From positions 1 through 53,670 of the forward strand of contig URCK01000005.1 in the NCBI GenBank assembly GCA_900546295.1: a stretch of 53,670 bases of DNA, given 5' to 3'. The position numbers and the translations under genes are program-made. Shown piece after piece: positions 24,731-32,931 of this stretch. The notes beneath the pieces are model-generated. The model was not told the DNA's origin. It worked only from the letters and a program-made list of their open reading frames with translations, and searched no databases. Each line of letters opens with the position of its first letter. Positions within the stretch are counted from its first letter, which is position 1. Source of the stretch: an uncultured Eubacteriales bacterium (GTDB lineage Bacteria > Bacillota > Clostridia > Oscillospirales > Oscillospiraceae).

Positions 24731-24757
24731 ATTTTCCCCCTTTTGCGGGGACAAAAA
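24731..24757 (+). repeat. C-run/G-run hairpin element, copy 1
   Basis: The relA-dtd spacer contains TTTTCCCCCTTTTGC followed by GGGG-ACAAAAA, which can fold into a short C/G stem just before the dtd ribosome site. A similar element lies at 48501-48533. Confidence 0.4.
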
Positions 24758-24768
24758 GGAGAATTGCC

Positions 24769-25233
24769 ATGCGAGCAGTATTGACCAAGGTTCAGCACGC
24801 CTCCGTTACGATCGACGGAGAAGTCAAGGGAAAGATCGGCAAGGGCTTTTTGATCCTGCTGGGCGTCGCGCCCGACGATACGGAGGAAAAATGCCGCAAG
24901 ATGGCGGACAAGCTCTGCTCGCTGCGCATTTTTGACGACGAGAACGACAAGATCAACCTCTCGCTCGACGACGTCGGCGGCGAGCTTCTCATCATCTCGC
25001 AGTTCACGCTCTACGGCAACTGCCGCAAGGGCCGCCGCCCGGAATTTCTGAACGCCGCGCGCCCTGAGATCGCCATCCCGATGTACGAAAAATTCGTGGA
25101 GATCTGCCGCGAGAAAGGCTACCATGTGGAGACCGGCGAGTTCGGCGCCTATATGCAGGTCGACTCGCTCAACGACGGGCCGTTCACACTGATCGTGGAC
25201 TCCGCCGATCTGGAAGCACCGAAAAAGCAGTAA
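24769..25233 (+). CDS. dtd: D-aminoacyl-tRNA deacylase
   Basis: This 154-residue proofreading enzyme removes D-amino acids wrongly attached to tRNA. The diagnostic active-site motifs are SQFTLYGNCRKGRRP (the SQxTL motif) and NDGPFTL (the NxGP motif carrying the cross-subunit Gly-cisPro). Length is slightly above the usual 145-150. An AAAAAGGAG site precedes the ATG. It sits next to relA, its usual neighbour, and 17 bases before the MBL hydrolase. Confidence 0.96.
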   Translation: MRAVLTKVQHASVTIDGEVKGKIGKGFLILLGVAPDDTEEKCRKMADKLCSLRIFDDENDKINLSLDDVGGELLIISQFTLYGNCRKGRRPEFLNAARPEIAIPMYEKFVEICREKGYHVETGEFGAYMQVDSLNDGPFTLIVDSADLEAPKKQ

Positions 25234-25250
25234 AGAAAGGGGAATTTTCG

Positions 25251-25862
25251 ATGAAAGTCATCACCACCGTCGTCGGCTCTTTGCAGACGAATTGCTACCT
25301 GCTCATTGACGAGGAGACGAAGCTTGCCGCGCTCATCGACCCGGGCGACGAGGCGGAAAAGCTCCTCGCGCTCGTGAAGGAGCAGGGCGTTACGCTCAAA
25401 TACATCCTCCTCACCCACGGCCACCGCGACCACACGCTCGCCGTGCCCGCCATCAAAAAGGTCCTGCCCAAGGCGGAGGTCTACATCGGCGAGGCCGACG
25501 CGCACTCCACGGGCATTTACCACTACCCGATGGCCGACCTCATCCCCGACCTCAAATACTACGGCGAGGGCGACACGCTCCCGCTCGGCTCGCTCACCAT
25601 TCATGTGCTCGCAACGCCCGGCCACACGCTCGGCGGCGTGACGCTGCTCGTGGGCGATGCGATGTTCTCCGGCGACACGCTCTTTGCAGGCTCGATGGGC
25701 CGCACCGACCTTCCCGGCGGCAACGATGAGCAGATGATCGCCTCCCTGCGCCGCCTCGGCAGGCTCGAGGGCGAATATACCGTCTACCCCGGCCATATGC
25801 GCGCGACCATCCTCTCGCGCGAGCAGGAATATAACCCCTACATCCGTCAGGCACTTCGTTGA
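25251..25862 (+). CDS. MBL-fold hydrolase, glyoxalase II-like
   Basis: This 203-residue protein has the full binuclear metal motif THGHRDH near residue 57, with downstream ligands in TPGHTLGG, FSGDTLFAGSMGRTD and PGHM. This matches the short YcbL/glyoxalase-II-like hydrolases that often follow relA-dtd in Firmicutes. It could hydrolyse thioesters such as S-lactoyl-glutathione analogues or bacillithiol adducts; the substrate is not shown by sequence. It has an AAAGGGGAA ribosome site and lies 14 bases before hemZ. Confidence 0.88.
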   Translation: MKVITTVVGSLQTNCYLLIDEETKLAALIDPGDEAEKLLALVKEQGVTLKYILLTHGHRDHTLAVPAIKKVLPKAEVYIGEADAHSTGIYHYPMADLIPDLKYYGEGDTLPLGSLTIHVLATPGHTLGGVTLLVGDAMFSGDTLFAGSMGRTDLPGGNDEQMIASLRRLGRLEGEYTVYPGHMRATILSREQEYNPYIRQALR

Positions 25863-25876
25863 TAGGACCGTTTCAC

Positions 25877-27346
25877 ATGAAAGTTGAGCTTATTGGGCAT
25901 GATGAAAAATACGCGCTGGAGCAGAGCTTACTCACGCTCTTCCCCGGCGAAAAGCCCGTCTACGGCACGGTCGATGAGGAAGCCGACGCGCACTGGGCGC
26001 GCGTGACGCTCTCGGAAGAGAATGATCGCGTGCAGGTGACGACGGAGCTCGGCATCGACGGCCGCTCCGCCGCCCACAGCTATGATTATCCCCTCTCCGG
26101 CACGGACTATGAAAAGGAAGGCCAGCGCCGCCACGCCGTCGGCATCAGCTTTTTCGGCGCGGCGAAGGACCTTCTCGGCATCTCCCCCGCATGGGGCAGT
26201 CTCACGGGCGTGCGCCCGGCAAAGGTCGCGCTCTCCCTCATCCGCGAAGGCGGCAAGGCGAAGGCCGAGCGGGAGCTTCAGGAGCTTTACTGCGTGCAGC
26301 CCGCCCGCGCCCGCCTCGCCATCGAGGCGGCGGACGCCGGCATCCGCGCGGCGGCGGAGCTGGAACCGAACGACATTTCTCTTTACGTCGGCATCCCCTT
26401 CTGCCCCACGCGCTGCGCGTATTGCAGCTTTGTGGCGCAGAGCGTGGAAAAGTCCTTCTCGCTCGTGGAGCCGTATCTGGAGGCGCTCTTTGACGAGATC
26501 ACCGCCGCGGGGCAGCTCGTGCGCGAGATGGGGCTGAACATCAAGTCCTTCTACATGGGCGGCGGCACGCCGACCACGCTGACGGCCGGCCAGATGGACC
26601 GTCTCCTCACAAAGCTCGAGCAGAACTTCGACTTTGCAAATCTCGCCGAGCTGACGGTCGAAGCAGGCCGCCCCGACACGATCGATGAAGAGAAGCTGCG
26701 CGTGCTGCGCGCGCACAACACCACGCGCGTTTCCATCAATCCCCAGACGATGGAGGATAACGTGCTTGCGGCCATCGGCCGCCGCCATACGGCGGACGAC
26801 ATCCGCCGCGCCATGGAGCAGGTGCGCGCCGCGGACTTCCCGCACGTCAACATGGACCTCATCGCAGGTCTCCCCGAGGATACGCCCGAGGGCTTTGCAA
26901 GGAGCCTTGACGAGGTCATCTCCATGGGCGCGGACAACATCACGGTGCACACGCTCTCGCTCAAAAAGGGCAGCCGCATCACGCTCGAGGGAAGCCGCAT
27001 CCCCGGCGCGGAGGAGGTTGCCGAAATGCTGGACTATGCCGACCCCACGCTGCGTAAGAATGGTTTTGCCCCCTATTACCTCTACCGCCAGAAGTATATG
27101 TCCGGCAGCTTTGAAAACGTCGGCTGGACGAAGCCCGGCGGCACGGGACTTTACAACATCTACATCATGGAAGAGCTGCACTCCATCCTCTCGCTCGGCG
27201 CGGGCGGCTCGACCAAGATGGTCGGCGGCGGGCAGATCCGCCGCGCGTTCAACGCAAAGTATCCGCGTGAATACATCGACCGGCCGGAAAAGCGCCGCGC
27301 GAACCTGATGGACTTCGCCCGCTTTTACGCCGAACAAGGAGAATGA
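25877..27346 (+). CDS. hemZ: Coproporphyrinogen dehydrogenase HemZ
   Basis: This 489-residue radical SAM protein belongs to the oxygen-independent coproporphyrinogen III oxidase-like HemZ family of Clostridia and Bacilli. An N-terminal region of about 165 residues precedes the radical SAM domain, with the cluster motif PFCPTRCAYCSF, the MGGGTPTTLTA loop, TVEAGRPDTIDEEKL and MDLIAGLPEDTPEGFARSL. Its true substrate is debated, because many carriers lack a full haem pathway. I chose ATG 25877; a TTG 18 bases upstream overlaps the previous gene. Confidence 0.92.
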   Translation: MKVELIGHDEKYALEQSLLTLFPGEKPVYGTVDEEADAHWARVTLSEENDRVQVTTELGIDGRSAAHSYDYPLSGTDYEKEGQRRHAVGISFFGAAKDLLGISPAWGSLTGVRPAKVALSLIREGGKAKAERELQELYCVQPARARLAIEAADAGIRAAAELEPNDISLYVGIPFCPTRCAYCSFVAQSVEKSFSLVEPYLEALFDEITAAGQLVREMGLNIKSFYMGGGTPTTLTAGQMDRLLTKLEQNFDFANLAELTVEAGRPDTIDEEKLRVLRAHNTTRVSINPQTMEDNVLAAIGRRHTADDIRRAMEQVRAADFPHVNMDLIAGLPEDTPEGFARSLDEVISMGADNITVHTLSLKKGSRITLEGSRIPGAEEVAEMLDYADPTLRKNGFAPYYLYRQKYMSGSFENVGWTKPGGTGLYNIYIMEELHSILSLGAGGSTKMVGGGQIRRAFNAKYPREYIDRPEKRRANLMDFARFYAEQGE

Positions 27347-27348
27347 CG

Positions 27349-28212
27349 ATGAATAAGAGTGATTTCTTTACTGCCGACGCGCTCAAGCCGCACTTCACCT
27401 ATGCCGATTACTGCGAGAGCGCGGACGCGATCGCCTCTCACCTCGGTTCTTTTCGCCCCGAGGTGCTGCTCGTGCTCGGCAGCGGTCTCGGCTTTCTCGG
27501 CGAGCGGGTCGAAGCGCCCATTTTCATGCGCTACGCCGACATTCCGCACTTCCACGCCTCCACCGCGCCCGGCCACGAGGGCCGCTTCGTCTTCGGAACG
27601 CTTTGCGGCAAGCGCGTCGCGGTCATGCAGGGCCGGATGCACTGCTACGAGGGCTACACCATGGAGGACGCCGCCTACGCCGTCCGCGTCATCCGTCTGC
27701 TTGGCGCGAAGACGATGATCGTGACGAACGCCGCGGGCGCTGTGAACACGGACTATCAGGCGGGCGACCTCATGCTCATCTCCGACCACATCAAGCTCTT
27801 CGACTTTGGCCCGCTCTGGGGGCCGAACATTGAAGAGTTCGGCACGCGCTTCCCCGATATGTCCAATGTCTACTCCCCGCGCCTGCGCGCCCTTGCAAAG
27901 GATGTCGCGCGCGAGCAGGCGCTCTCGCTGCAAGAGGGCGTTTACATGTACTTCCCCGGCCCGCAGTTCGAAACGCCCGCCGAGGTGCGCGCCGCGCGCA
28001 TTCTGGGCGCGGACGCCGTTGGCATGTCTACCGCGCCGGAGGCCATCGCCGCCGCGCACTGCGGCTATGAGATCCTCGGCGTGACGCTCTGCGCCAACAT
28101 GGCCGCAGGCGTTCTCCCCCAGCCGCTCTCGGGCGAGGAGGTCAACGAAATGGCGGAGCAGTCCGCCCCGCGCTTCTCCTCTCTCATCCTCGGCTGCCTT
28201 GAAAAGCTGTAA
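27349..28212 (+). CDS. Purine-nucleoside phosphorylase
   Basis: This protein of about 287 residues splits purine nucleosides with phosphate in salvage. Family signatures are VLLVLGSGLGFLGERV (phosphate loop), GRMHCYEGYTMED (with His for substrate), TNAAGAVNTDYQAGDLMLISDHI, GVYMYFPGPQFETPAEVR and ADAVGMSTAPEAIAA; these define the trimeric PNP/MTAP class. The hemZ stop overlaps an alternative ATG at 27343, but ATG 27349 is better spaced from AAGGAG. It is translationally coupled to hemZ. Confidence 0.93.
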   Translation: MNKSDFFTADALKPHFTYADYCESADAIASHLGSFRPEVLLVLGSGLGFLGERVEAPIFMRYADIPHFHASTAPGHEGRFVFGTLCGKRVAVMQGRMHCYEGYTMEDAAYAVRVIRLLGAKTMIVTNAAGAVNTDYQAGDLMLISDHIKLFDFGPLWGPNIEEFGTRFPDMSNVYSPRLRALAKDVAREQALSLQEGVYMYFPGPQFETPAEVRAARILGADAVGMSTAPEAIAAAHCGYEILGVTLCANMAAGVLPQPLSGEEVNEMAEQSAPRFSSLILGCLEKL

Positions 28213-28272
28213 GGCTTCGTCATTTCTTCGCATTTTCTTCGCAATTTTTTGGAACAAAAGGTCGTATTTCCT

Positions 28273-29880
28273 ATGGCTACAGAAAAAAAGCAATCCTTCC
28301 TTGGCGGCGCGGCGGTGCTGGCCTTCGGCATCATGGCGGTCAAGGTCATCGGCGCGGTGTTCAAGATCCCGCTGCGCAACATCCTCGGCGAGGGAGGCAG
28401 CGCGGACTTCTCCAACGCCTACAACATCTATGCAACGATGCTGACCATCTCGACCGCGGGTCTCCCCGTCGCGCTCTCCAAGCTCGTGAGCGAAGCCTAT
28501 GCGCGCGGGCGCACGCGGCAGGCGCAGCGCACCTTCAACCTCTCGCTGATCGTCTTTCTGGTGCTGGGCCTTGTCTCGTTCTCGCTGATGTGGTGGGGCA
28601 ACGACTATCTTGCCTCCCTTCTCAATAACCCCCGCGCAGCCTACGGCATCCGCACGCTCGCGCCCGCGGTGGTGTGCGTGGGGTGCCTGTCCGCCTTCCG
28701 CGGCTATGCGCAGGGCCGGCAGTATATGACGCCCACGGCCGTCTCGCAGATCCTGGAGGCCTTGTGCAAGCTCGTCTTCGGCCTTGCCCTCTCGCTGTGG
28801 CTGCTGCGCATCGGCCAGCCGGACTACATTGCCGCGGCGGGCGCCATCGGCGGCGTGACCATCGGCACCATCCTCTCGCTCGTCTACATGGCAGTGAACT
28901 ATCTGCGCCACCGCCCGGCCGTACAAAGCGGTGAGCGCTGCGCCACGGGGCGCGCCATCGTGCGCCGCCTGCTGGCGCTGGCCATCCCCATCACCATCGC
29001 CTCGTCGATGGTGTCCATCATCACGCTGATCGACACCTCGCTCGTGCAGGGCCAGCTCCAGAACGCGCTGGGCTACTCGCTCGATGAGACCCGCGCGCTC
29101 TACGGCAACTATTCCGCCTGCATGGACCTCTACAACCTGCCCTCCTCGCTCATGGTCGCGCTCACGGCCTCGGTCATTCCGGCAGTCTCCGCCTCCATCA
29201 CGCAGCACAACGAAAAGCAGACCGCGCGCATCGTGCGCTCGTCTTTCCGCATCACGGCGCTGCTCGCCTTCCCGATGGGTCTCGGCCTGTGGGCGCTCAG
29301 CGGCCCGATCTTCCGTCTTTTCTACCCCCGCTACGACGGCGTGCTCGGCGGGCAGCTCCTTTCGGTGCTCGGCATCGCGAGCATCTTCGTCTGTTTGATG
29401 CTCATTACGAACTCCATCCTGCAATCCTACGGGCGAGTGAATGTGCCCATCCTCACGATGCTCATCGGCGGCGTTGTGAAAATCGCGCTCAACTATAACC
29501 TCACGGCCATCCCGTCCGTCAACATTCACGGCGCGCCCATCGGCACGCTCGTGTGCTTTGCGCTCACGGCCATTTTAAACCTCGCCGCCGTCTCGCGCGC
29601 CGCATCCTTCCGCCTCAACTACCCCGGCTACTTCCTGCGCCCGCTGCTCGCTTCGCTCGCGATGGCCTTTACCGCGCGCGGCGTGTATGCGCTCTGCGCG
29701 CACCTTCTTCTCTCCGAGGGCAGCGGCAGAGGGATGCTGCTCCTGTGTGTGGGCGCGGCGATCGCCGCAGCGGTCATCGTATACGTTGTGCTTGTCCTCG
29801 CTCTGCGCATCCTCACGCACGACGACCTCGCGCTGCTGCCCAAGGGCGACAAGCTCGCCCGCGTGCTTCATGTGCGCTAA
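28273..29880 (+). CDS. SpoVB/MurJ-like polysaccharide flippase (MOP family)
   Basis: This 535-residue membrane protein has about 14 helices in the MVF/MATE-like fold. The opening GGAAVLAFGIMAVKVIGAVF and KIPLRNILGEGGSADFSNAYNIY plus FRGYAQGRQYMTPTAVSQ are typical of the SpoVB/YabM branch, which moves lipid-linked peptidoglycan precursors, often for spore cortex. Its place just before mazG matches yabM before yabN (mazG) in Bacillus. I chose ATG 28273; a TTG frame adds eight residues. The ribosome site is weak (ACAAAAGG). Confidence 0.88.
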   Translation: MATEKKQSFLGGAAVLAFGIMAVKVIGAVFKIPLRNILGEGGSADFSNAYNIYATMLTISTAGLPVALSKLVSEAYARGRTRQAQRTFNLSLIVFLVLGLVSFSLMWWGNDYLASLLNNPRAAYGIRTLAPAVVCVGCLSAFRGYAQGRQYMTPTAVSQILEALCKLVFGLALSLWLLRIGQPDYIAAAGAIGGVTIGTILSLVYMAVNYLRHRPAVQSGERCATGRAIVRRLLALAIPITIASSMVSIITLIDTSLVQGQLQNALGYSLDETRALYGNYSACMDLYNLPSSLMVALTASVIPAVSASITQHNEKQTARIVRSSFRITALLAFPMGLGLWALSGPIFRLFYPRYDGVLGGQLLSVLGIASIFVCLMLITNSILQSYGRVNVPILTMLIGGVVKIALNYNLTAIPSVNIHGAPIGTLVCFALTAILNLAAVSRAASFRLNYPGYFLRPLLASLAMAFTARGVYALCAHLLLSEGSGRGMLLLCVGAAIAAAVIVYVVLVLALRILTHDDLALLPKGDKLARVLHVR

Positions 29881-29935
29881 AACCCCTGTAAAATCAGGGA
29901 AATTCCGAGAAATGCCTTGCAATGGGAGGGAAATT

Positions 29936-30727
29936 ATGGTAAATTATCCTGAGAAAGCGACATACACGTATGAGGACCTTGTTCACATCCTGCGCATTCT
30001 GCGCGCGCCGGGCGGCTGCCCGTGGGATCGTGAGCAGACGCATAAAAGCAACCGCCGCAACTTCCTGGAAGAGGCTTACGAGGCCGCCGAGGCCTTCGAT
30101 CTTGACGATCCTGAGCTGATGGAGGAAGAGCTTGGCGATATGCTGATGCAGGTCCTCTTTAATATCCACATCGAAGAGGACGCCGGCCGTTTCACAACGG
30201 ACGACGTGACCGATCATGTCGTGAGAAAGCTCATTTTCCGCCATCCGCACGTCTTTGCCTCCACCTCTGCCGACACGAGCGAGCAGGTGCTCGTCAACTG
30301 GGACAAGCTCAAGCGGCAGGAAAAGGGCCAGCGCACCACGGCCGAGGCGATGGATTCCGTCGCCCGCTCGCTCCCCGCCCTCTGGCGGGCGGACAAGCTC
30401 CAGAGCAAGGCCGCGAAGGCGGGCTTCGAATTCGCCGATGTTTCCGGCGCGCTCGACAAGCTCGACGAGGAGACGCAGGAGCTGCGCGAGGCCGTTGAAA
30501 ACGGCACGAATTTTGAAGAAGAGCTCGGTGATGTGCTCTTTGCCGCCGTCAAGGTCGGCCGCTTCTGCGGCGTCGACCCGGAGGCTGCGCTCGAGAAGAC
30601 CTGCGAAAAATTCATCGCCCGCTTCCGCAAGGTGGAGCAGGCCGCGAGCGCGCGCGGAGAGGATCTTTCCTCCCTGCCGCTCGACACGCTCACCGCGCTG
30701 TGGAACGAGGCCAAGCAAGCTCAATGA
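29936..30727 (+). CDS. mazG: Nucleoside triphosphate pyrophosphohydrolase MazG
   Basis: This 263-residue protein hydrolyses (d)NTPs to monophosphate and pyrophosphate. Two MazG domains are visible. The first has LRAPGGCPWDREQTHKS and FLEEAYEAAEAFD with EEELGDMLMQVLFN (metal-binding EExxE...ExxD), and the second has ADVSGALDKLDEETQELREA and EEELGDVLFAAV. GGGAGGG precedes ATG 29936; the frame remains open far upstream inside the flippase gene and that part is not coding. Confidence 0.94.
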   Translation: MVNYPEKATYTYEDLVHILRILRAPGGCPWDREQTHKSNRRNFLEEAYEAAEAFDLDDPELMEEELGDMLMQVLFNIHIEEDAGRFTTDDVTDHVVRKLIFRHPHVFASTSADTSEQVLVNWDKLKRQEKGQRTTAEAMDSVARSLPALWRADKLQSKAAKAGFEFADVSGALDKLDEETQELREAVENGTNFEEELGDVLFAAVKVGRFCGVDPEAALEKTCEKFIARFRKVEQAASARGEDLSSLPLDTLTALWNEAKQAQ

Positions 30728-30805
30728 TCGAGGGCCATCCCGCCTTTTGTCATATATTCCCGGAACACACCCCATTCCGGATCAACAAATCAGGAGGATC
30801 TATCG

Positions 30806-31081
30806 ATGAACAAGACTGAACTCATTGCTGCCGTTGCAGAAAAAGCAAGCATTTCCAAGAAGGAGTCCGAGGTTGTGATCAACGCCGCCCTCGACACCAT
30901 TATCGACTCTCTCAAGAACGACGAAAAGGTTCAGCTCGTCGGCTTCGGCTCTTTCGAGACCAAGCACCGCGCCGAGCGCACCGGCCGCAACCCCAAGACC
31001 AAGGAGAGCATCACCATCGCCGCTTCCAAGGTCCCGACCTTCAAGGCCGGCAAGGCTTTCAAGGACGCCGTTGCGCAGTAA
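30806..31081 (+). CDS. hup: DNA-binding protein HU
   Basis: This 91-residue histone-like protein bends DNA and compacts the nucleoid. The sequence has the HU start MNKTELIAAVAEKASISKKE, the core VQLVGFGSFETKHRAERTGRNPKT (beta-arm) and FKAGKAFKDAV at the end. It has a strong AGGAGG site and near-uniform favoured codons (all Leu codons are CTC), a sign of high expression. It lies between mazG and rqcP, as often in Clostridia. Confidence 0.97.
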   Translation: MNKTELIAAVAEKASISKKESEVVINAALDTIIDSLKNDEKVQLVGFGSFETKHRAERTGRNPKTKESITIAASKVPTFKAGKAFKDAVAQ

Positions 31082-31113
31082 GCTCCTTAGCAAACAAGAC
31101 CTTTTGAGAATAG

Positions 31114-31148
31114 GCGGCGGCGCGATGCGCCGCCGCTCGTTTCTTTTC
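31114..31148 (+). terminator. Intrinsic terminator after hup
   Basis: A perfect 10-base-pair GC stem (GCGGCGGCGC / GCGCCGCCGC) with a GAT loop is followed by TCGTTTCTTTTC. It should end the abundant hup transcript. Confidence 0.8.
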
Positions 31149-31171
31149 ATCTGAAAAAGGAGGCAGCTTTC

Positions 31172-31423
31172 ATGCGGCTTGACAAATACCTCAAAGTCTC
31201 GCGGCTCATCAAGCGCCGCACCGTTGCCAACGAGGCCTGCGACGGCGGCCGCGTCACGGTCAACGGCAAGGTCGCCCGCGCGTCCTACGACGTGAAGATC
31301 GGCGATGTGATCGCGCTGCACTTCGGCGAGCGCACGCTCGCCGTCGAGGTGCTCGACGTTTCCGAGACCGCTGGCAAGAGCGAGGCCTCGCTCCTCTACC
31401 GCGAGGTTCCCGCCCAGGACTGA
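31172..31423 (+). CDS. rqcP: S4-domain RNA-binding protein RqcP
   Basis: This 83-residue S4 protein (RqcP, YabO in Bacillus; Hsp15-related) starts MRLDKYLKVSRLIKRRTVANE with the RNA-binding S4 core GGRVTVNGKVARASYDVKIGD (given here as residues 29-49). In Firmicutes it binds stalled 50S subunits and drives alanine tailing with RqcH. AAAAGGAGG precedes the ATG. The gene is enclosed by the hup terminator upstream and its own terminator downstream. Confidence 0.93.
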   Translation: MRLDKYLKVSRLIKRRTVANEACDGGRVTVNGKVARASYDVKIGDVIALHFGERTLAVEVLDVSETAGKSEASLLYREVPAQD

Positions 31424-31439
31424 GGCGTACTATTCCGGA

Positions 31440-31479
31440 CGCGCCCTTCATACATTGTGGTATGGAGGGCGCGTTTTTT
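31440..31479 (+). terminator. Intrinsic terminator between rqcP and yabP
   Basis: CGCGCCCTTCATAC and GTATGGAGGGCGCG pair with one G-T wobble and are followed by six T. Only 31 bases separate it from the yabP ATG, so yabP expression needs read-through or a promoter I cannot see. Confidence 0.85.
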
Positions 31480-31510
31480 CGCGCCACGCAAGCGAAAGGA
31501 CGGTTCGGCT

Positions 31511-31792
31511 ATGACCTATGATCTTTCCCCCGCTTCTCCCCAGCGCATCGAGCTGAGCGGCCGCGAGCACTTAAGCGTCACGGGCGTGGAGGATGTGGAC
31601 CGCTTCGACGAAAACGAGATCGTAATGACGACCGGCGAGGGCGCGCTCGTCGTCACGGGCGAAAACCTGCACATCGGCAAGCTCAGCATCGACGGCGGCG
31701 AGCTGCACGTGGACGGGCGCATCGACTCTGTTGCCTTCGAGGATGTAGCTACGGGGCGCGGCGGCTTTTTGTCGCGCCTGCTCGGAGGATAA
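31511..31792 (+). CDS. yabP: Sporulation protein YabP
   Basis: This 93-residue protein belongs to the YabP/YqfC family, required late in sporulation. The core is RIELSGREHLSVTGVEDVDRF with NEIVMTTGEGALVVTGENLHI and ending in GFLSRLLGG. In the YabP family this beta-rich domain is thought to act with YabQ in spore coat or cortex assembly. I chose ATG 31511, which follows AAAGGACGG. It lies 3 bases before yabQ, the conserved order. Confidence 0.92.
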   Translation: MTYDLSPASPQRIELSGREHLSVTGVEDVDRFDENEIVMTTGEGALVVTGENLHIGKLSIDGGELHVDGRIDSVAFEDVATGRGGFLSRLLGG

Positions 31793-31795
31793 GGC

Positions 31796-32437
31796 ATGGG
31801 CTTTCCGCTCTCCGCGCAGGCGCAGGGCTTTTTCTCCTCGCTCCTGCTCGGCTTCTCGCTCGCGCTCATCTATGATCTGCTGCGCGCCCTGCGTCTGAGC
31901 CGGCGCGGCCTTGCCCTTCTCACGCCGCTTTGCGACGCGCTCTACTGCGCGCTCTTCGCGCTGCTCGTCTTCCTCTTTTCCCTGCGCGCGGCAGGGGGTG
32001 AGCTGCGGCTCTACATGATCGTCTCGGCGCTCTGCGGCGCGCTATTCTATTTTCTCGTCTGCGCGCGCTTTTTTCGCCCGCTGTGGGCGCTCTGGGCAGA
32101 GGTTTTGCTCGCGCTGCTCTCACTTCTCACCGCGCCGCTGCGCGCGCTGAGAAAGCTTTATGGTAAACTTGCCAAACTTTGCAAAAGGTACTTTCTTTTT
32201 TCCAAAAAGCGGCTTATAATAAAGCCGTATGAGCGCAGGGCACTGCACTCGATCCGCCGCAGGCGGAAAAAGGGAGGGGAACAGCATGGCAAAAGGGACC
32301 AGGCCACCGAAAAAGCGCACGAGTCCGCTGACGATGCTCGTCATCGCGATTTTGATCGTGCTTGTGGGCGTGCAGCTCGTCCACCTCAGAGGGCAGATCG
32401 AGCAGGCAAAAGGAGAGCTGACGGGCCTGAAAAGTGA
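31796..32437 (+). CDS. yabQ: Spore cortex protein YabQ
   Basis: This membrane protein has four hydrophobic segments in its first 120 residues, starting FPLSAQAQGFFSSLLLGFSL and then the family-typical YDLLRALR, as in YabQ, which is needed for spore cortex formation. The frame gives 213 residues, but the last 50 (after KKGGEQHG) are Arg/Ala/Asp-rich and lie wholly inside divIC in another frame. The real end may therefore have been displaced by loss of a stop codon or a frameshift. The order yabP-yabQ-divIC is conserved in spore formers. Confidence 0.85.
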   Translation: MGFPLSAQAQGFFSSLLLGFSLALIYDLLRALRLSRRGLALLTPLCDALYCALFALLVFLFSLRAAGGELRLYMIVSALCGALFYFLVCARFFRPLWALWAEVLLALLSLLTAPLRALRKLYGKLAKLCKRYFLFSKKRLIIKPYERRALHSIRRRRKKGGEQHGKRDQATEKAHESADDARHRDFDRACGRAARPPQRADRAGKRRADGPEK

Positions 32438-32582
32438 GCTCGCCGCTGCCAAGCAGGAGAACGATTCGCTTGCCTCGGCACTGGAAAAGGCCGACGATCC
32501 TGCCTTTTTGCAGGAGCTGGCGCGCGATCAGCTCGGCTACGTCACGCCGGGCGAGAAGTCCTTCTACGACGTGAGCAACTAA
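32286..32582 (+). CDS. divIC: Cell-division septum initiator DivIC/FtsB-like
   Basis: This 98-residue bitopic protein has a basic cytoplasmic start (MAKGTRPPKKRTSPL), one membrane helix (MLVIAILIVLVGVQLV), and a coiled coil (RGQIEQAKGELTGLKSELAA) ending in the family motif ARDQLGYVTPGEKSFY. It acts with FtsL and DivIB at the septum. The ATG 32286 has a GGAGGGGA site and lies within the yabQ frame, overlapping it by 152 bases. Confidence 0.92.
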   Translation: MAKGTRPPKKRTSPLTMLVIAILIVLVGVQLVHLRGQIEQAKGELTGLKSELAAAKQENDSLASALEKADDPAFLQELARDQLGYVTPGEKSFYDVSN

Positions 32583-32597
32583 AATCAAACAAATCTC

Positions 32598-32623
32598 AAA
32601 AGCGCCCTGCGGGGCGCTTTTTT
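32598..32623 (+). terminator. Intrinsic terminator after divIC
   Basis: AAAAGCGCCC-TGCG-GGGCGCTTTTTT closes the yabP-yabQ-divIC transcript 15 bases after the stop codon. The rest of the 349-base gap to hpf holds a GC-rich dyad near 32640-32670 and the hpf promoter; I see no gene in it. Confidence 0.92.
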
Positions 32624-32831
32624 CCGCGCAAAAAAGGGGCCGCCGCCGCATTGCTGCGGCCGCGGCCCAAATGGGTGGGATATTGGAAAGCTTCCGATGC
32701 TTATGATACAAGCCCCGCGGGAAAACGTCAATGGGAGCTTTTGTCGCTTCCCCGCGTCTTTTGTCGAGATGGGTCGCGGCCGTACACTTTTGCCTTTTTG
32801 CACAAAAAAATGATTTTTACACATCGTTCAT

Positions 32832-32860
32832 TTGATATTCCCGCCCATACGTGCTATAAT
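32832..32860 (+). promoter_or_regulatory. Sigma-A promoter of hpf
   Basis: TTGATA and a perfect TATAAT are spaced by exactly 17 bases, 72 bases upstream of the hpf ATG. Confidence 0.88.
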
Positions 32861-32931
32861 GCAGAAAAGAGAACAGCAGCGCTTCCCCGGCGCCCGCCTT
32901 CTCTTCCTCACCAACGAAAGGAGCCAACATC

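Noticed and set aside
23086..25125. 679-residue open frame opposite relA and dtd
   Set aside because: Both genes on the plus strand have full family motifs and proper ribosome sites; the minus-strand frame has neither.
27325..29529. 734-residue minus-strand frame rich in His, Arg and Asp
   Set aside because: Antisense shadow of the nucleoside phosphorylase and SpoVB-like genes with no recognisable domain.
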